Source: Desulfotomaculum sp. (GTDB lineage: Bacteria > Bacillota > Desulfotomaculia > Desulfotomaculales > Nap2-2B). From it: a stretch of 48,148 nucleotides of DNA. The stretch covers positions 1 through 48,148 of the forward strand of contig DOTD01000047.1 of the NCBI GenBank assembly GCA_003513005.1, read 5' to 3'. The position numbers and the translations under genes were made by a program. Shown here one piece after another: positions 7,705-17,334 of the stretch. The notes beneath the pieces are model-generated. The model did no database searches. It was not told the DNA's origin and saw only the letters and a list, made by a program, of their open reading frames with translations. Position 1 is the first letter of the stretch; every line of letters begins with the position of its first letter.

Positions 7705-10320
7705 ATGGACTTCAACCATTTTACACAGAAATCCAGGGAGGCCCTCTCCGCTGCTCAACAGCTTGCTGCCGGGAAAAACCACCAGGAAGTCGGCCAGAAG
7801 CATCTTCTGGAGGCATTGCTTGCCCGGCAGGACGGTTTGGCAGCCCGAATAATCACGGGTTCGGGGACAGACCTGGCAACTCTAAAAAGCGGTTTGTCAG
7901 ATCTGATAAAAAAGATACCTGTTGTTACCGGCTACAGTGGAGAACTGCGGATCAGCGCCTCACTTTCCAGGGTCCTGGCGCAGGCTGACAAGGAAGCGCA
8001 GCTTTTAAAGGATGATTTTATAAGCGTCGAGCACCTGCTGTTGGCTTTGGCCGAGATGGCCGAATGGGATCTGGGAAATCTCTTTAAGCAGATGGGCATA
8101 ACCAGGGCCAGCCTGCTCGATTCCATGCGTTCCATAAGGGGAAACCAGAGGGTGACCTCTGATAATCCTGAGGAGACATACCAGTCCCTGGAGCGGTACG
8201 GGAGGGATCTGACCAGCCTGGCTGGCGCCGGGAAGATCGATCCTGTAATCGGCAGGGACGATGAAATACGAAGGATTATTGAGATTCTGTCACGGCGCAC
8301 CAAAAATAACCCTGTTTTAATCGGTGAGCCCGGAGTTGGCAAGACAGCCATCGTGGAGGGACTGGCCAGAAGAATCATTGCCCGGGATGTTCCCGAGGGG
8401 CTGAAGGAGAAGAAGCTGATTTCCCTTGACATGGGCGCGCTGATCGCAGGCGCCAAATACAGGGGTGAGTTTGAAGAAAGGCTGAAGGCGGTTTTAAAAG
8501 AAGTCCAGGAATCTTCGGGAAAAGTGATCCTTTTTATCGATGAACTGCATACCGTTGTCGGCGCAGGTGCGGCGGAGGGCGCTATGGACGCCGGGAACCT
8601 GCTCAAGCCGATGCTGGCGCGCGGCGAACTGCGCTGTATCGGGGCGACAACCATTGATGAGTACCGCAAACATATCGAAAAGGACGCCGCTTTAGAAAGG
8701 CGCTTCCAGCCAGTTCTGGTCAACCCTCCCTCGGTGGAGGATACTATTTCCATCCTGCGCGGCTTAAAGGAGCGGTACGAGGTTTTTCACGGTGTCAGGA
8801 TTCAGGACGCCGCGCTGGTTGCTGCCGCTGTATTGTCTGACCGGTATATAACGGACCGTTTTCTTCCAGATAAAGCCATTGATCTGGTAGACGAGGCCAC
8901 CGCCCGCCTGCGTACGGAAATTGACAGCATGCCCACGGCTCTGGACGAGGTAAACCGGCGTGTGATGCAGCTTGAGATTGAGAAAGCCGCCTTAAAAAAA
9001 GAAAAAGATCAGGGTTCCCAGGAAAGGCTGAAAAAGATTGAGGAGACACTTGAAGAATTAAGAAGTGAGTCCGCCGATTTAAAAGCCCGGTGGGATGTTG
9101 AAAAACAGGCTATCACCAGGATCAGGCAGCTCAAGCAGGACATCGAGGAAACCAGGATGGAAATTGAAAAGGCGGACAGGGAATATGATTTAGACAGGCT
9201 GGCCGAACTGAAATACGGCCGCCTGAATGAACTGGAAAAAAAGCTCAAGGCGGAGGAAGAATCGCTTGCAGGTCAGCAGAAGCATAAGATGCTGCTTAAA
9301 GAAGAAGTCGATGAAGAAGATATTGCCAAGGTGGTCAGCAGATGGACAGGCATAAACGTAAGCAGGCTTATGGAAGGCGAAAAGGAAAAACTGATTCACC
9401 TTGAGGAAATTTTACATGAGCGTGTTATTGGGCAGGATGAGGCGGTAACCGCAGTCGCCGACGCAGTGATCAGAGCGCGCGGCGGCATCAAAGACCCGAA
9501 CCGGCCGGTGGGCAGTTTCATCTTTCTGGGGCCGACCGGTGTCGGCAAGACTGAACTTGGACGGGCGCTTGCCGAGGCTTTATTTGATGATGAGCGAAAC
9601 ATGATCCGGCTGGATATGTCCGAATATATGGAAAAGCATACTGTAGCCAGACTGATTGGGGCGCCTCCGGGATATGTGGGCTATGAAGAAGGTGGGCAGC
9701 TTACGGAAGCGGTCAGGCGTAAGCCGTACTGCGTAGTTCTCTTCGACGAAATTGAAAAAGCTCACAATGACGTTTTTAATGTCCTTCTCCAGATCCTCGA
9801 TGACGGGAGGCTGACGGACGGCAAGGGCAAGACGGTTGATTTTCGCAATACTATTATTATCATGACCTCAAATGTCGGAAGCCAGGAAATACTTAACCGC
9901 CAGGAAGTGGGCGGCGATTACGATAGAATGAAGTCAAGCGTTCTGGCCTTGCTAAGGCAGTATTTCAGGCCGGAATTCTTGAACCGGATGGACGAGGTAA
10001 TCGTTTTTCATGCTCTGGAAAGGGATCAGATAAAGAAGATTGCCGTCTTGTTGTTGAAAAAACTCAACCTGCGTCTTGCTCAGACAACAAATTGCACCCT
10101 GAAGTGGACCGACGGCGCTGTGGACTATCTGGCCGAAAAAGGCTATGAACCTGAGTTCGGCGCAAGGCCGTTAAAAAGGGTGATTCAGCAGGAGGTAGAG
10201 ACGCAGCTGTCACGAAAGATAGTCAGGGGAGAAATAAAGCAGGGGGACGTGATCACCTTAAAACAAGGGGAAATAGGTCTCTATTTCGACATTGGCGAGA
10301 ATGAGCACGTAGACAGTTGA
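7705..10320 (+). CDS. clpB: ATP-dependent disaggregase ClpB
   Basis: ClpB is a hexameric AAA+ unfoldase that extracts proteins from aggregates together with DnaK/DnaJ. The 871-aa protein has the Clp N domain (about 1-145), the first AAA module with GEPGVGKTA (near 200), a long charged coiled-coil middle domain (about 400-520) that marks ClpB rather than ClpA/C, and the second AAA module with GPTGVGKTE (near 600) and GAPPGYVGYEEGG. ATG 7705 is preferred over an earlier in-frame ATG at 7648 because AAGGTGA lies just ahead of it and the protein then begins MDFNHFTQKS, as in the family. Confidence 0.98.
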   Translation: MDFNHFTQKSREALSAAQQLAAGKNHQEVGQKHLLEALLARQDGLAARIITGSGTDLATLKSGLSDLIKKIPVVTGYSGELRISASLSRVLAQADKEAQLLKDDFISVEHLLLALAEMAEWDLGNLFKQMGITRASLLDSMRSIRGNQRVTSDNPEETYQSLERYGRDLTSLAGAGKIDPVIGRDDEIRRIIEILSRRTKNNPVLIGEPGVGKTAIVEGLARRIIARDVPEGLKEKKLISLDMGALIAGAKYRGEFEERLKAVLKEVQESSGKVILFIDELHTVVGAGAAEGAMDAGNLLKPMLARGELRCIGATTIDEYRKHIEKDAALERRFQPVLVNPPSVEDTISILRGLKERYEVFHGVRIQDAALVAAAVLSDRYITDRFLPDKAIDLVDEATARLRTEIDSMPTALDEVNRRVMQLEIEKAALKKEKDQGSQERLKKIEETLEELRSESADLKARWDVEKQAITRIRQLKQDIEETRMEIEKADREYDLDRLAELKYGRLNELEKKLKAEEESLAGQQKHKMLLKEEVDEEDIAKVVSRWTGINVSRLMEGEKEKLIHLEEILHERVIGQDEAVTAVADAVIRARGGIKDPNRPVGSFIFLGPTGVGKTELGRALAEALFDDERNMIRLDMSEYMEKHTVARLIGAPPGYVGYEEGGQLTEAVRRKPYCVVLFDEIEKAHNDVFNVLLQILDDGRLTDGKGKTVDFRNTIIIMTSNVGSQEILNRQEVGGDYDRMKSSVLALLRQYFRPEFLNRMDEVIVFHALERDQIKKIAVLLLKKLNLRLAQTTNCTLKWTDGAVDYLAEKGYEPEFGARPLKRVIQQEVETQLSRKIVRGEIKQGDVITLKQGEIGLYFDIGENEHVDS

Positions 10321-10390
10321 CCTCCCCTAAGCTGATAGAAAAGAAATCTTAATGCCAAAGTTAAAAGGGTAATGATGTGAGTTATTTACA

Positions 10391-10480
10391 TGCCGCCTTT
10401 GCAGCGCCGCTAGTCCGGTCCGAAGCAAGCCATGCTGCTGTCGGCGTGGAGCACCGGAGAGAGCATTGATAATGCCGTGC
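10391..10480 (+). repeat. Dispersed intergenic repeat, copy 1
   Basis: This 90-base element lies between clpB and sufC. Its first 36 bases match copy 2 (minus strand, 17425-17390) at 34 positions. Its last part matches copy 4 (45013-45050), sharing GAGAGC-TTGATAA-GCCGTGC. It contains the small palindrome GCATT-GAT-AATGC, which in copy 4 is GCGTT-GAT-AACGC, a paired change that keeps the stem. No gene is recognised in it. The rest of 10321-10574 shows nothing else clear. Confidence 0.65.
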
Positions 10481-10574
10481 CTATCGGTCTCACAAAAACT
10501 AATTTTCAAGATAGTTTCATATTCAGGCAAAGGATATCGTTTGAAATAATAAAGTGAAACGGAGTGATTGGAAC

Positions 10575-11333
10575 GTGTTGATGATTGAAAATTTGAAAGT
10601 CAGTCTGGAGGACAGGGAGGTATTGAAGGGAGTTAACCTGGAAATCAAACCGGGTGAGGCGCATGTTCTTTTTGGCCCGAACGGCTCCGGCAAAACCTCG
10701 CTGCTGATGACTTTAATGGGTTTTTCAAACTACCGCGTGACAGAAGGTACGATTAATTTCAAAGGCCGGGACATTACCGGAATGAGCATTAATGAAAGGG
10801 CAAGGCTGGGAATAGGTATGTCCTTTCAAAGGCCGCCGACAATCAAAGGCTTAAAAACACGCCAGATGGTAGCCCTGTGCAGCCCGGGTAAAGAAATCCC
10901 GCTGGAAGAGATGGCTGCCCGCTTAAATTTTGAAAAATTTTTAGACAGGGACTTAAATGCCGGTTTCTCCGGGGGGGAAATTAAAAGATCCGAACTTCTG
11001 CAGTTGATGGCGCAGAATCCGGACCTGATCCTGCTGGACGAACCGGAGTCGGGCGTCGACCTGGAGAGCATATCCTTGATCGGCGAAGTGATTAATGAGC
11101 TTCTAGAGCGCAAACCGGGCAAAGACCACTCCTCGTCTTCACGGGAAAAAAGAAACAAGAGATCTAAAGCCGGCCTGCTAATCACCCATACGGGGTATAT
11201 TTTGAATTATGTAGACGCGGATATGGGTCATGTGCTCTATGACGGATTCTTATCCTGCCACGGCAACCCGCGTGAGACTTTAAAGTGCATTCAGGAAATG
11301 GGCTACCAGGAATGCATGCGCTGCATGATTTAA
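10575..11333 (+). CDS. sufC: Fe-S assembly ATPase SufC
   Basis: SufC is the ABC-type ATPase that powers the SufB scaffold in iron-sulfur cluster assembly. Walker A GPNGSGKT is at residues 34-41, the signature FSGGEIKRSELLQ follows near 133, and Walker B is LILLDEPESGVDLES. I place the start at GTG 10575, eight bases after GGAGTG; TTG 10578 or ATG 10581 are possible, and an upstream in-frame GTG at 10554 has no ribosome site. The protein is about 252 aa. sufB follows after 21 bases. No sufD, sufS or sufU is present, so this is the minimal SufCB arrangement known from archaea and anaerobic Firmicutes. Confidence 0.95.
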   Translation: MLMIENLKVSLEDREVLKGVNLEIKPGEAHVLFGPNGSGKTSLLMTLMGFSNYRVTEGTINFKGRDITGMSINERARLGIGMSFQRPPTIKGLKTRQMVALCSPGKEIPLEEMAARLNFEKFLDRDLNAGFSGGEIKRSELLQLMAQNPDLILLDEPESGVDLESISLIGEVINELLERKPGKDHSSSSREKRNKRSKAGLLITHTGYILNYVDADMGHVLYDGFLSCHGNPRETLKCIQEMGYQECMRCMI

Positions 11334-11354
11334 TATGGAAAGGAGAATGAAAGA

Positions 11355-12575
11355 ATGAAAGGGGCAAAGGAAAGCAAGCTTCAAAAAGCCCGTGACGCAG
11401 CCGAAAAAAAGGCTCTTTTTGGTGAAGATCTTGATCTCGGCCGGTTTATCCATAAAGCGCCGTCACGTTCAAATATGAAGGACCTTTCTTCCTTATCACA
11501 GTTAGATAAAAAAGAACTGCTCACCGCGGGCGTGGACCCGGAGGCCAGGGAGCGATCCGGCAGTTTTATGCAGATAGATCACTCGGTTGTGCATCATGAT
11601 ATATTTCAGGATGGTCTGGAGATTATGAGTACCAGTGAAGCCCGGGAGAAATATGACTGGCTGGAGGATTATTACTGGCACGCTGTAGCGGTGGATACCG
11701 ACAAATATACTGCCAGAGCAGAGCTGCATCAAGAGCATGGTTATTTTATCCGTGCCCTGCCGGGTGTTAAAACAGCGTTTCCCCTGCAGGCCTGCCTTTT
11801 CACTGCCCAAGACAGGCTGGCCCAGGAAGTACACAATATAGTGATTGCCGAGGAAGGTTCGGAACTGCACATTATTTCAGGATGCGCTTCTTCACATAAT
11901 GTAAAGGCCGGCTTACATATCGGAGTTTCTGAGTTTTATGTAAAAAAGGGCGCCAGGCTGAGTTTTACAATGATCCATAACTGGGCTGAGGAATTCGCGG
12001 TCAGGCCCCGCAGCGCCACCATAGTTGAAGAGGACGGCGTGTTTTTATCAAACTACGTCTGCATGAAACCGGTCAAAACTCTGCAGATGTACCCCACAAC
12101 TTATCTTTCGGGGGCAAACGCAGTTGCCCGCTATAATACCATACTGGTTGCCGTACCAGGTTCATTCATGGATGTAGGCTCGAGAGTTTACCTTAAAGCT
12201 CACGGCACAAAGGCGGAGATGATTGCCCGTACTATAACAACAGGCGGTGATGTAATCAACCGCGGACACATCGTGGGAGAGGTAGCTGATTCAAAAGGCC
12301 ACCTTGAGTGTCACGGCTTGATTCTTTCGGAAAAAGGCCTGATTTACGCTGTTCCCGAGCTGGAAGGAAGGGTTTCCGGGGTTGACCTTTCGCATGAGGC
12401 AGCCGTGGGTAAGATTGCCCAGGAGGAAATTGAATACATGATGTCCCGCGGCATGAGCGAGAGTGACGCTACCGCCGCAATCGTGAGGGGATTTTTAAAT
12501 GTGGATATTATGGGCCTGCCCTCCGAGCTTAAAGAGGAGATAGACAAGACTGTCAACATGCAGGGGATGTTTTAG
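11355..12575 (+). CDS. sufB: SufB/SufD-family Fe-S scaffold
   Basis: The 406-aa protein belongs to the SufB/SufD family, with the central right-handed beta-helix region (about 130-330) and the C-terminal helical part (SHEAAVGKIAQEEIEYMMSRG...ATAAIVRGFL). Being the only SufB-type gene beside sufC, it probably forms a homodimeric scaffold with SufC. The length is shorter than E. coli SufB (495 aa) and matches the minimal-type proteins. The start ATG follows AAAGGAG. Its last 23 bases overlap the convergent membrane protein gene. Confidence 0.92.
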   Translation: MKGAKESKLQKARDAAEKKALFGEDLDLGRFIHKAPSRSNMKDLSSLSQLDKKELLTAGVDPEARERSGSFMQIDHSVVHHDIFQDGLEIMSTSEAREKYDWLEDYYWHAVAVDTDKYTARAELHQEHGYFIRALPGVKTAFPLQACLFTAQDRLAQEVHNIVIAEEGSELHIISGCASSHNVKAGLHIGVSEFYVKKGARLSFTMIHNWAEEFAVRPRSATIVEEDGVFLSNYVCMKPVKTLQMYPTTYLSGANAVARYNTILVAVPGSFMDVGSRVYLKAHGTKAEMIARTITTGGDVINRGHIVGEVADSKGHLECHGLILSEKGLIYAVPELEGRVSGVDLSHEAAVGKIAQEEIEYMMSRGMSESDATAAIVRGFLNVDIMGLPSELKEEIDKTVNMQGMF

Positions 12576-13053
12576 TTCTTGAAAAGAAGCCAAGAACAGC
12601 TCCTAGAAAAAAAACCAGCGGGTAAAAGAATGAGGCGGCGATTGTAACCCAGTAGTACAAGGGGATTTCAAGTATACTTGATGAAGGCAAAAGGGTGAAA
12701 AGCGGCGCCAGTGAAGTATGCCATACCTGCAAGAGAAAATCATACGTATTGAAAATAGTTAATTTAAAATAGCTGCCTGAAAAGATACCGCCAGCTATAA
12801 GTAAAGAAAGAATTATTGCCGGCAGCTGGCCGAAGGCTCCGCAGAGAAAGAAAGAAGCCAGCGGCCTGTTTTTATTTGACGCATGTCTGTATCCGAGATA
12901 GAATAGAAGTGACAGGTAAATCAGCCAGACAATAAAAGAAACGGCCAGCAAATTAAGCGTCACAACAGTTAAACAAATAAAACCGAAATGAAGCAGGTAT
13001 AAGAACAGAATAAAACGTATATCTACAAAGTTTCGGAATGGAGTGGCGGACAT
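12553..13053 (-). CDS. Small multi-pass membrane protein, unknown function
   Basis: The 166-aa protein is almost entirely hydrophobic, with four or five likely membrane segments (about 13-35, 37-55, 67-90, 120-150) and a short charged C-terminus. I do not recognise a family. Its GGAG ribosome site overlaps the TAA stop of the YiiX-like gene upstream, so the two are translated as a pair and may work together at the membrane. The 3' end overlaps the end of sufB on the other strand by 23 bases. Confidence 0.7.
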   Translation of the reverse strand: MSATPFRNFVDIRFILFLYLLHFGFICLTVVTLNLLAVSFIVWLIYLSLLFYLGYRHASNKNRPLASFFLCGAFGQLPAIILSLLIAGGIFSGSYFKLTIFNTYDFLLQVWHTSLAPLFTLLPSSSILEIPLYYWVTIAASFFYPLVFFLGAVLGFFSRTKTSPAC

Positions 13054-13060
13054 GCGGTTG

Positions 13061-13678
13061 TTACTCCCCTGAATAACAAATTACATTAATAAGGGGGCTT
13101 TTTAAAAGTGAATCGGGAAGGATCCAGTATCCCTTTGAGCAATCAAGATTTATTCCCTGATGCAGATAGGAATACCAGATTAATTTTGTGCAGTACCAGA
13201 GTCCGTCTTCTTTTCGCGGGGCAAGGATAAAAAAGGGTCTCCCGGTTTGAGACAGTGCGTAATCAACAGCGGCCTTCTTTTGTCCTGGATCGGCCTTTAC
13301 CCTTAAGATAGCTGCCCAATCGTAATCATGATAGTCTTGAGCCTCTGCAAGATAAACTCCGCTACTGGCACCCGCATCTACAACCCGGTTATCCCCTGTA
13401 TACAGCCCGGCGTGGGTGAAAACTCCGTAAGAGCTCCCATGGTTGCCGCCCAGTAGAATGTCTCCCGGTTCAAGAAGAGAAAGATCGAGCTTGTTAGGGT
13501 TTCCCCGGAAATCACCGCTGCCAAATTCACCTCTTGAGGCGGCTGCCATGATGAGTACAAACAGGGACGGGGCATCACTGTAAGCGGCAGCCAGGGTTTG
13601 CCTCTTCTGAGCTTCTCTGAATGCGAACGTAAGGAAAAGGAGCAGAAGAACAATTGCGGCGGCAGTCAGTCTGCGCAT
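13061..13678 (-). CDS. YiiX/YebB-like NlpC/P60-superfamily hydrolase
   Basis: This 205-aa protein has an N-terminal membrane anchor or signal (residues 3-18) followed by a permuted papain-like domain of the YiiX type. It shows the entry motif LEPGDILLG, a His in THAGLYTG (probable catalytic His), GRPFFI, and a Cys in WYCTKLIWYSY (probable nucleophile). Members of this group are thought to hydrolyse amide or ester bonds in the cell envelope; the substrate is not predictable. It is the first gene of a two-gene unit with the membrane protein downstream. Confidence 0.75.
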   Translation of the reverse strand: MRRLTAAAIVLLLLFLTFAFREAQKRQTLAAAYSDAPSLFVLIMAAASRGEFGSGDFRGNPNKLDLSLLEPGDILLGGNHGSSYGVFTHAGLYTGDNRVVDAGASSGVYLAEAQDYHDYDWAAILRVKADPGQKKAAVDYALSQTGRPFFILAPRKEDGLWYCTKLIWYSYLHQGINLDCSKGYWILPDSLLKSPLINVICYSGE

Positions 13679-13714
13679 ATTACTTTACAGTGCAGCATGT
13701 CTTTTTAACAACTC

Positions 13715-15853
13715 CTAAGATTCTGTTCTGTTTTCCAAAGATATTTTGTACTGGTTCCGTCTAATTATCTCAACAAATTTATGTACTAAAAGGGGATCGA
13801 ACTGAGTTCCTGAACACTGGAGAAGTTCTGTGATGGCATCTTCGGGAGGCATCGCTTTTCTGTATGGCCTGTCGGATGTCATCGAATCATAGGCGTCCAC
13901 AATAGCCATGATCCGGCATTCAAGGGGTATTTCTTCCCCTTTCAGGCCGAAGGGATAACCTTCACCATTCCACCATTCATGGTGTTTCAGTATCCAGTCA
14001 GCTATTCTAATCAAATCGGGTGTGTACTGAACAATCCTATGTCCGATTTCGCTGTGCCGGCGAATTTCAATAATTTCATCGGGAGTCAGCGTACCTTGCT
14101 TAAAGAGGATATCGGCCGAGATGCCTACTTTGCCGATATCATGAAATTGAGCCAAAAGATACATGTCCATAATTTTTCCCCTGGGCAAGTCAATAACTTC
14201 AGCCAAGTTTTTAATTAAAGCCTGCAGCCGGTCCACATGGCCTTCTGCGGCGAAGTCGATCACCTCCAAAGATTCCATCAGGGCCCGGATTAATGTGCTG
14301 CGGGTGGATTGACTGTTGTATACCTTTTCTTTGTACATTTTATTGTCGGCTTCTTTGAAAAGGTCTGTTACACTGACCTTTTCTCCAATGCTGATTGCGT
14401 AACCAATTGAAACACTCAAATAACTTTCAGAGGTTTCTTTATTGTGATTGGTAATGTTTTGCCTTATTCTCCGGCAGGCGTTTTCCATAGTCCTGCTGTC
14501 GCAGTTTATTAAAAGAACGGCAAACTCATCGCCGCCGATACGGGCTACCATATCTTCAGCCCGGAAGGAAGACCTGATTGCTTTAGCAGCGGATATAATC
14601 AGATTGTCTCCGGCATTATGACCCTGCGTGTCATTAATAAATTTAAGCCCGTCAATGTCACAGACTATTATACCGATTAAAGAGAAACGCCCTTTTTGCA
14701 GGCGGTTCATTTCCTGTTCAAAATAAGTGCGGTTATAAAGTCCGGTAAGGTTATCGTGGAGGCTTAAATATTTTAACTGCTCCTCCATCTGTTTGCGTTC
14801 GGTAATGTCCCGGCTGGAAAGTATAACACCCGTCAGTTCCTGATTGTCGTCCAACAAGGGGTTAGCTATCGTTTCCAGCCAGATGTAGCCTTTTTTTGAA
14901 AGCTTGTAACGGTATTCGAACCTTTTTGAAATTTTTGTTTGAGTTACCGCCCAAAAGGCTGAAAACGCATATCCTGAGTCGTCGGGATGGATATTGTTTG
15001 TAAAAGATTTTCCAAGAAGATCTTCTGTCTTATAACCTAAAATTGTCTTGTACGAAGGTGAAACATAGCGGGAAATACCATCGATGTCGGTTGTGCAAAT
15101 CATATCCAGCATATTATCGGTTATGCCGCGCAATAGTTGTTCATTTTCCTGGATGGTTTCTTCCGCTTGTTTCTGTTCGGTAATATCAAAACAGATCCCG
15201 GCCATTCCGGTTACCCGGCCTTCCTTAATTAATGGCCTGCTGGAAACACTTAAATAATATTCTTTTTTTCTGATTGCACTTGAAACCCGGTAGACATTGT
15301 TTATTTTTTCGCCCTTTAAGACGCGTTCCTTGTCCTTCAGGGCAGTTTCCTGGTCGTCAGGGTGGATGAAATCTATAATAGAATGTCCATAATAATCCTC
15401 AATTTTTGCGGGAAAGAACATTTTTTCCACAACCGGACTCATGTAAGTAAAATATCCCTGATCATCTGTTAAAAAAATAACCTCATTGATATTTTCAACC
15501 AGGATTTGATATTTATTTTCGGCGCCGGCCAGCTCATTTTTCAATATAGCGAAATCCGTTAAATCGATCCCAACTGCCAGGATTACCGAATGGCCATGGA
15601 GCTGTATATTTTCGGCCGTAACCTTTATTTCCCTTGCCTGGCCTGATTTTGTTTTTACTTTGATTGCATCGTTGTTAAGCTTGTTAAGGAACAGGATTTC
15701 CTCCGGGTTTTCATTTAGTTCCCGGAGCGTATATCCCGTAACCTCTAAAAGTCTATCATTAGCGTAAATGATTTGATTATTTTCAAGGATAAAGATTAAT
15801 TTGTCAGTTAAAAAATCAGCTGATAAGCAAGAGGATAATTTATCTCCCGCCAT
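13715..15853 (-). CDS. PAS-PAS-PAS-GGDEF-HD-GYP c-di-GMP signalling protein
   Basis: The 712-aa protein is a soluble sensor for cyclic di-GMP turnover. Three PAS-like units occupy about 1-110, 115-235 and 240-360. A GGDEF diguanylate cyclase domain follows (IGGDEFAVLL near 450), then an HD-GYP phosphodiesterase domain (HDIGKVGIS near 585, HHEWWNGEGYPFGLKGEEIP near 640). Both catalytic signatures are intact, so it may both make and break c-di-GMP. I chose ATG 15853 because GGGAGG lies five bases before it; an upstream ATG at 15883 has no such site. No transmembrane segment is evident. Confidence 0.92.
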   Translation of the reverse strand: MAGDKLSSCLSADFLTDKLIFILENNQIIYANDRLLEVTGYTLRELNENPEEILFLNKLNNDAIKVKTKSGQAREIKVTAENIQLHGHSVILAVGIDLTDFAILKNELAGAENKYQILVENINEVIFLTDDQGYFTYMSPVVEKMFFPAKIEDYYGHSIIDFIHPDDQETALKDKERVLKGEKINNVYRVSSAIRKKEYYLSVSSRPLIKEGRVTGMAGICFDITEQKQAEETIQENEQLLRGITDNMLDMICTTDIDGISRYVSPSYKTILGYKTEDLLGKSFTNNIHPDDSGYAFSAFWAVTQTKISKRFEYRYKLSKKGYIWLETIANPLLDDNQELTGVILSSRDITERKQMEEQLKYLSLHDNLTGLYNRTYFEQEMNRLQKGRFSLIGIIVCDIDGLKFINDTQGHNAGDNLIISAAKAIRSSFRAEDMVARIGGDEFAVLLINCDSRTMENACRRIRQNITNHNKETSESYLSVSIGYAISIGEKVSVTDLFKEADNKMYKEKVYNSQSTRSTLIRALMESLEVIDFAAEGHVDRLQALIKNLAEVIDLPRGKIMDMYLLAQFHDIGKVGISADILFKQGTLTPDEIIEIRRHSEIGHRIVQYTPDLIRIADWILKHHEWWNGEGYPFGLKGEEIPLECRIMAIVDAYDSMTSDRPYRKAMPPEDAITELLQCSGTQFDPLLVHKFVEIIRRNQYKISLENRTES

Positions 15854-16079
15854 ATTGACCTCCCGGGTTTGTAAAAGTTTCAATATAATTTCTACATCAA
15901 TAATCTGATTCCTCTATGGTTTATTAGTTTGTAAAAGATTAGTCCGAAAAATGTACTGCAGGAAAAAATGAAAAACCTGTCCATTTGGATTAATCATTTA
16001 ACGCGTTAATACTTTTTTTTAGAAAAGAATTGAGTTATTATAAATTTGGCTTTTATGCTCAAGTACGCAATCTGCAACG

Positions 16080-16806
16080 GAAGCCGTAAATGTCAGGGGA
16101 TGATTTTCTGGATAACGATGCGTATATAAGAAGTGATAACCCGGGAAGAAATGCCCCTTCAGCGTACGGTATGGCGGGGTGAAGAAATAAGCGATCCGGA
16201 AATTGAGTTCGCTTGGGATGACGGAGTACGCAAGACGGCAATAGCTAGTTCCAGCCTGTTAATTGACGATAGCGGCTCCGTTTTTGGGGCGGTTGCTTAT
16301 TTTACGGATATTACCGAACAAAAGCTGACTAAGGAAAAGCTTGGTCATACAAACAAAGTAGTAGAAGGAATTAACAGGATATTAATGCATTCCTTAACCT
16401 GCGAAACTGAAGAAGAACTGGACCAAATCTGTTTAAATGTCTGCCAGGAACTAACAGAAAGCCAGTATGGTTTCATTGCAGAAATTAATCCTGCCGGGTA
16501 TCTGGTAAATATTGCTATAAGCAACTCCGGATGGACGCACTGTCAGATGCAGATGCCCAGTTCAGGAGGAAGAATACTTAGACGGGGTATAGTTCATGGT
16601 GTTTACGGAAGGGTGCTTATAGACGGGAAATCCCTATTTGCAAATAATCCGGCCTTGCATCCGGACAGTATCGGCATTCCGGAGGGGCGCCCGCCGGTTA
16701 ATGCATTTTTAGGCACACCGTTAATCCATAATGGAAAAACCATTGGCACGATCGGGCTGGCGAACCGGGAAGGCGGTTATAGAGAAGAGGGCATAGAAAC
16801 TGTACT
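16080..16806 (+). pseudogene. PAS-GAF sensor protein fragment
   Basis: Only the C-terminal half of a PAS domain (REEMPLQRTVWRGEE...GAVAYFTDITEQ) and most of a GAF domain (INRILMHSL...QYGFIAEINPAGYL...GTPLIHNGKTIGTIGLANREGGY) remain, readable from about 16133. The start of the protein and any output domain (kinase or GGDEF) are missing. The reading frame runs straight into unrelated yyaL sequence near 16807, so a deletion joined the two genes. An in-frame stop lies just ahead at 16127-16129. Confidence 0.8.
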
Positions 16807-17307
16807 GATATTGATCATATTTATATGTCTGTCTGCCAGTTGATGACCGGACAGGGAGGCTGGCCTTTGACTATCTTCATGACTCCAGAAAAAAAAGCTT
16901 TGTCCTTCACGGACCAGATGATAGATCTGTTTTGGGACGCGAAATCCGGTGGTTTTTTCTTTACCGGGAATGACGCAGAGGTTTTAATCGACCGCCCCAA
17001 GGAAATCTATGACGGAGCAATACCTTCCCGAAATTCTGCAGCGGCTTATATTCTATCCTGTTTGGCTTCCTATACCGGAAATCAGCGATACAGGGATCTT
17101 GCCTGGAATCAGATGCGCCATTTTGCCGGGGAGGCGCGCGAGTACCCTGCCGGCTATGCTTTTTTATTGACCGCCTGGCAGTTTGCCCTCTGGCCTCCCA
17201 GGCAAATAATTGTTGCCGCAGGGGGGAAAAATAGTGAGGCGGAAGAAATCCTGGACATTCTGAAAAAAGAGTTTTTTACCGGAATCGGTCATAATTTTCT
17301 TCAGTGA
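16807..17307 (+). pseudogene. yyaL: yyaL (DUF255 thioredoxin-domain protein) remnant with central deletion
   Basis: The sequence IDHIYMSVCQLMTGQGGWPLTIFMTPEKK is the well-conserved N-terminal thioredoxin-like part of YyaL. It is joined directly to the C-terminal region (FWDAKSGGFFFTGND...IPSRNSAAAYIL...QIIVAAGG). Several hundred codons between, including most of the (alpha/alpha)6 barrel, are gone, and the true N-terminus is lost at the junction with the sensor fragment. The remaining piece is in one frame but cannot make the full protein. Confidence 0.8.
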
Positions 17308-17334
17308 GATGCCTACTTGCTCATGTTCGCCTCA

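Noticed and set aside
7932..8753. Long minus-strand frame (273 codons) inside clpB
   Set aside because: Ser/Leu-rich composition is typical of the antisense of an AAA gene; clpB is complete on the other strand.
10327..10530. Minus-strand small gene sharing HGIINALS with a frame at 44873-45061
   Set aside because: The shared peptide comes from the dispersed repeat; the frames differ outside it and have no ribosome sites. The paired changes suit a hairpin, although a coding origin is not fully excluded.
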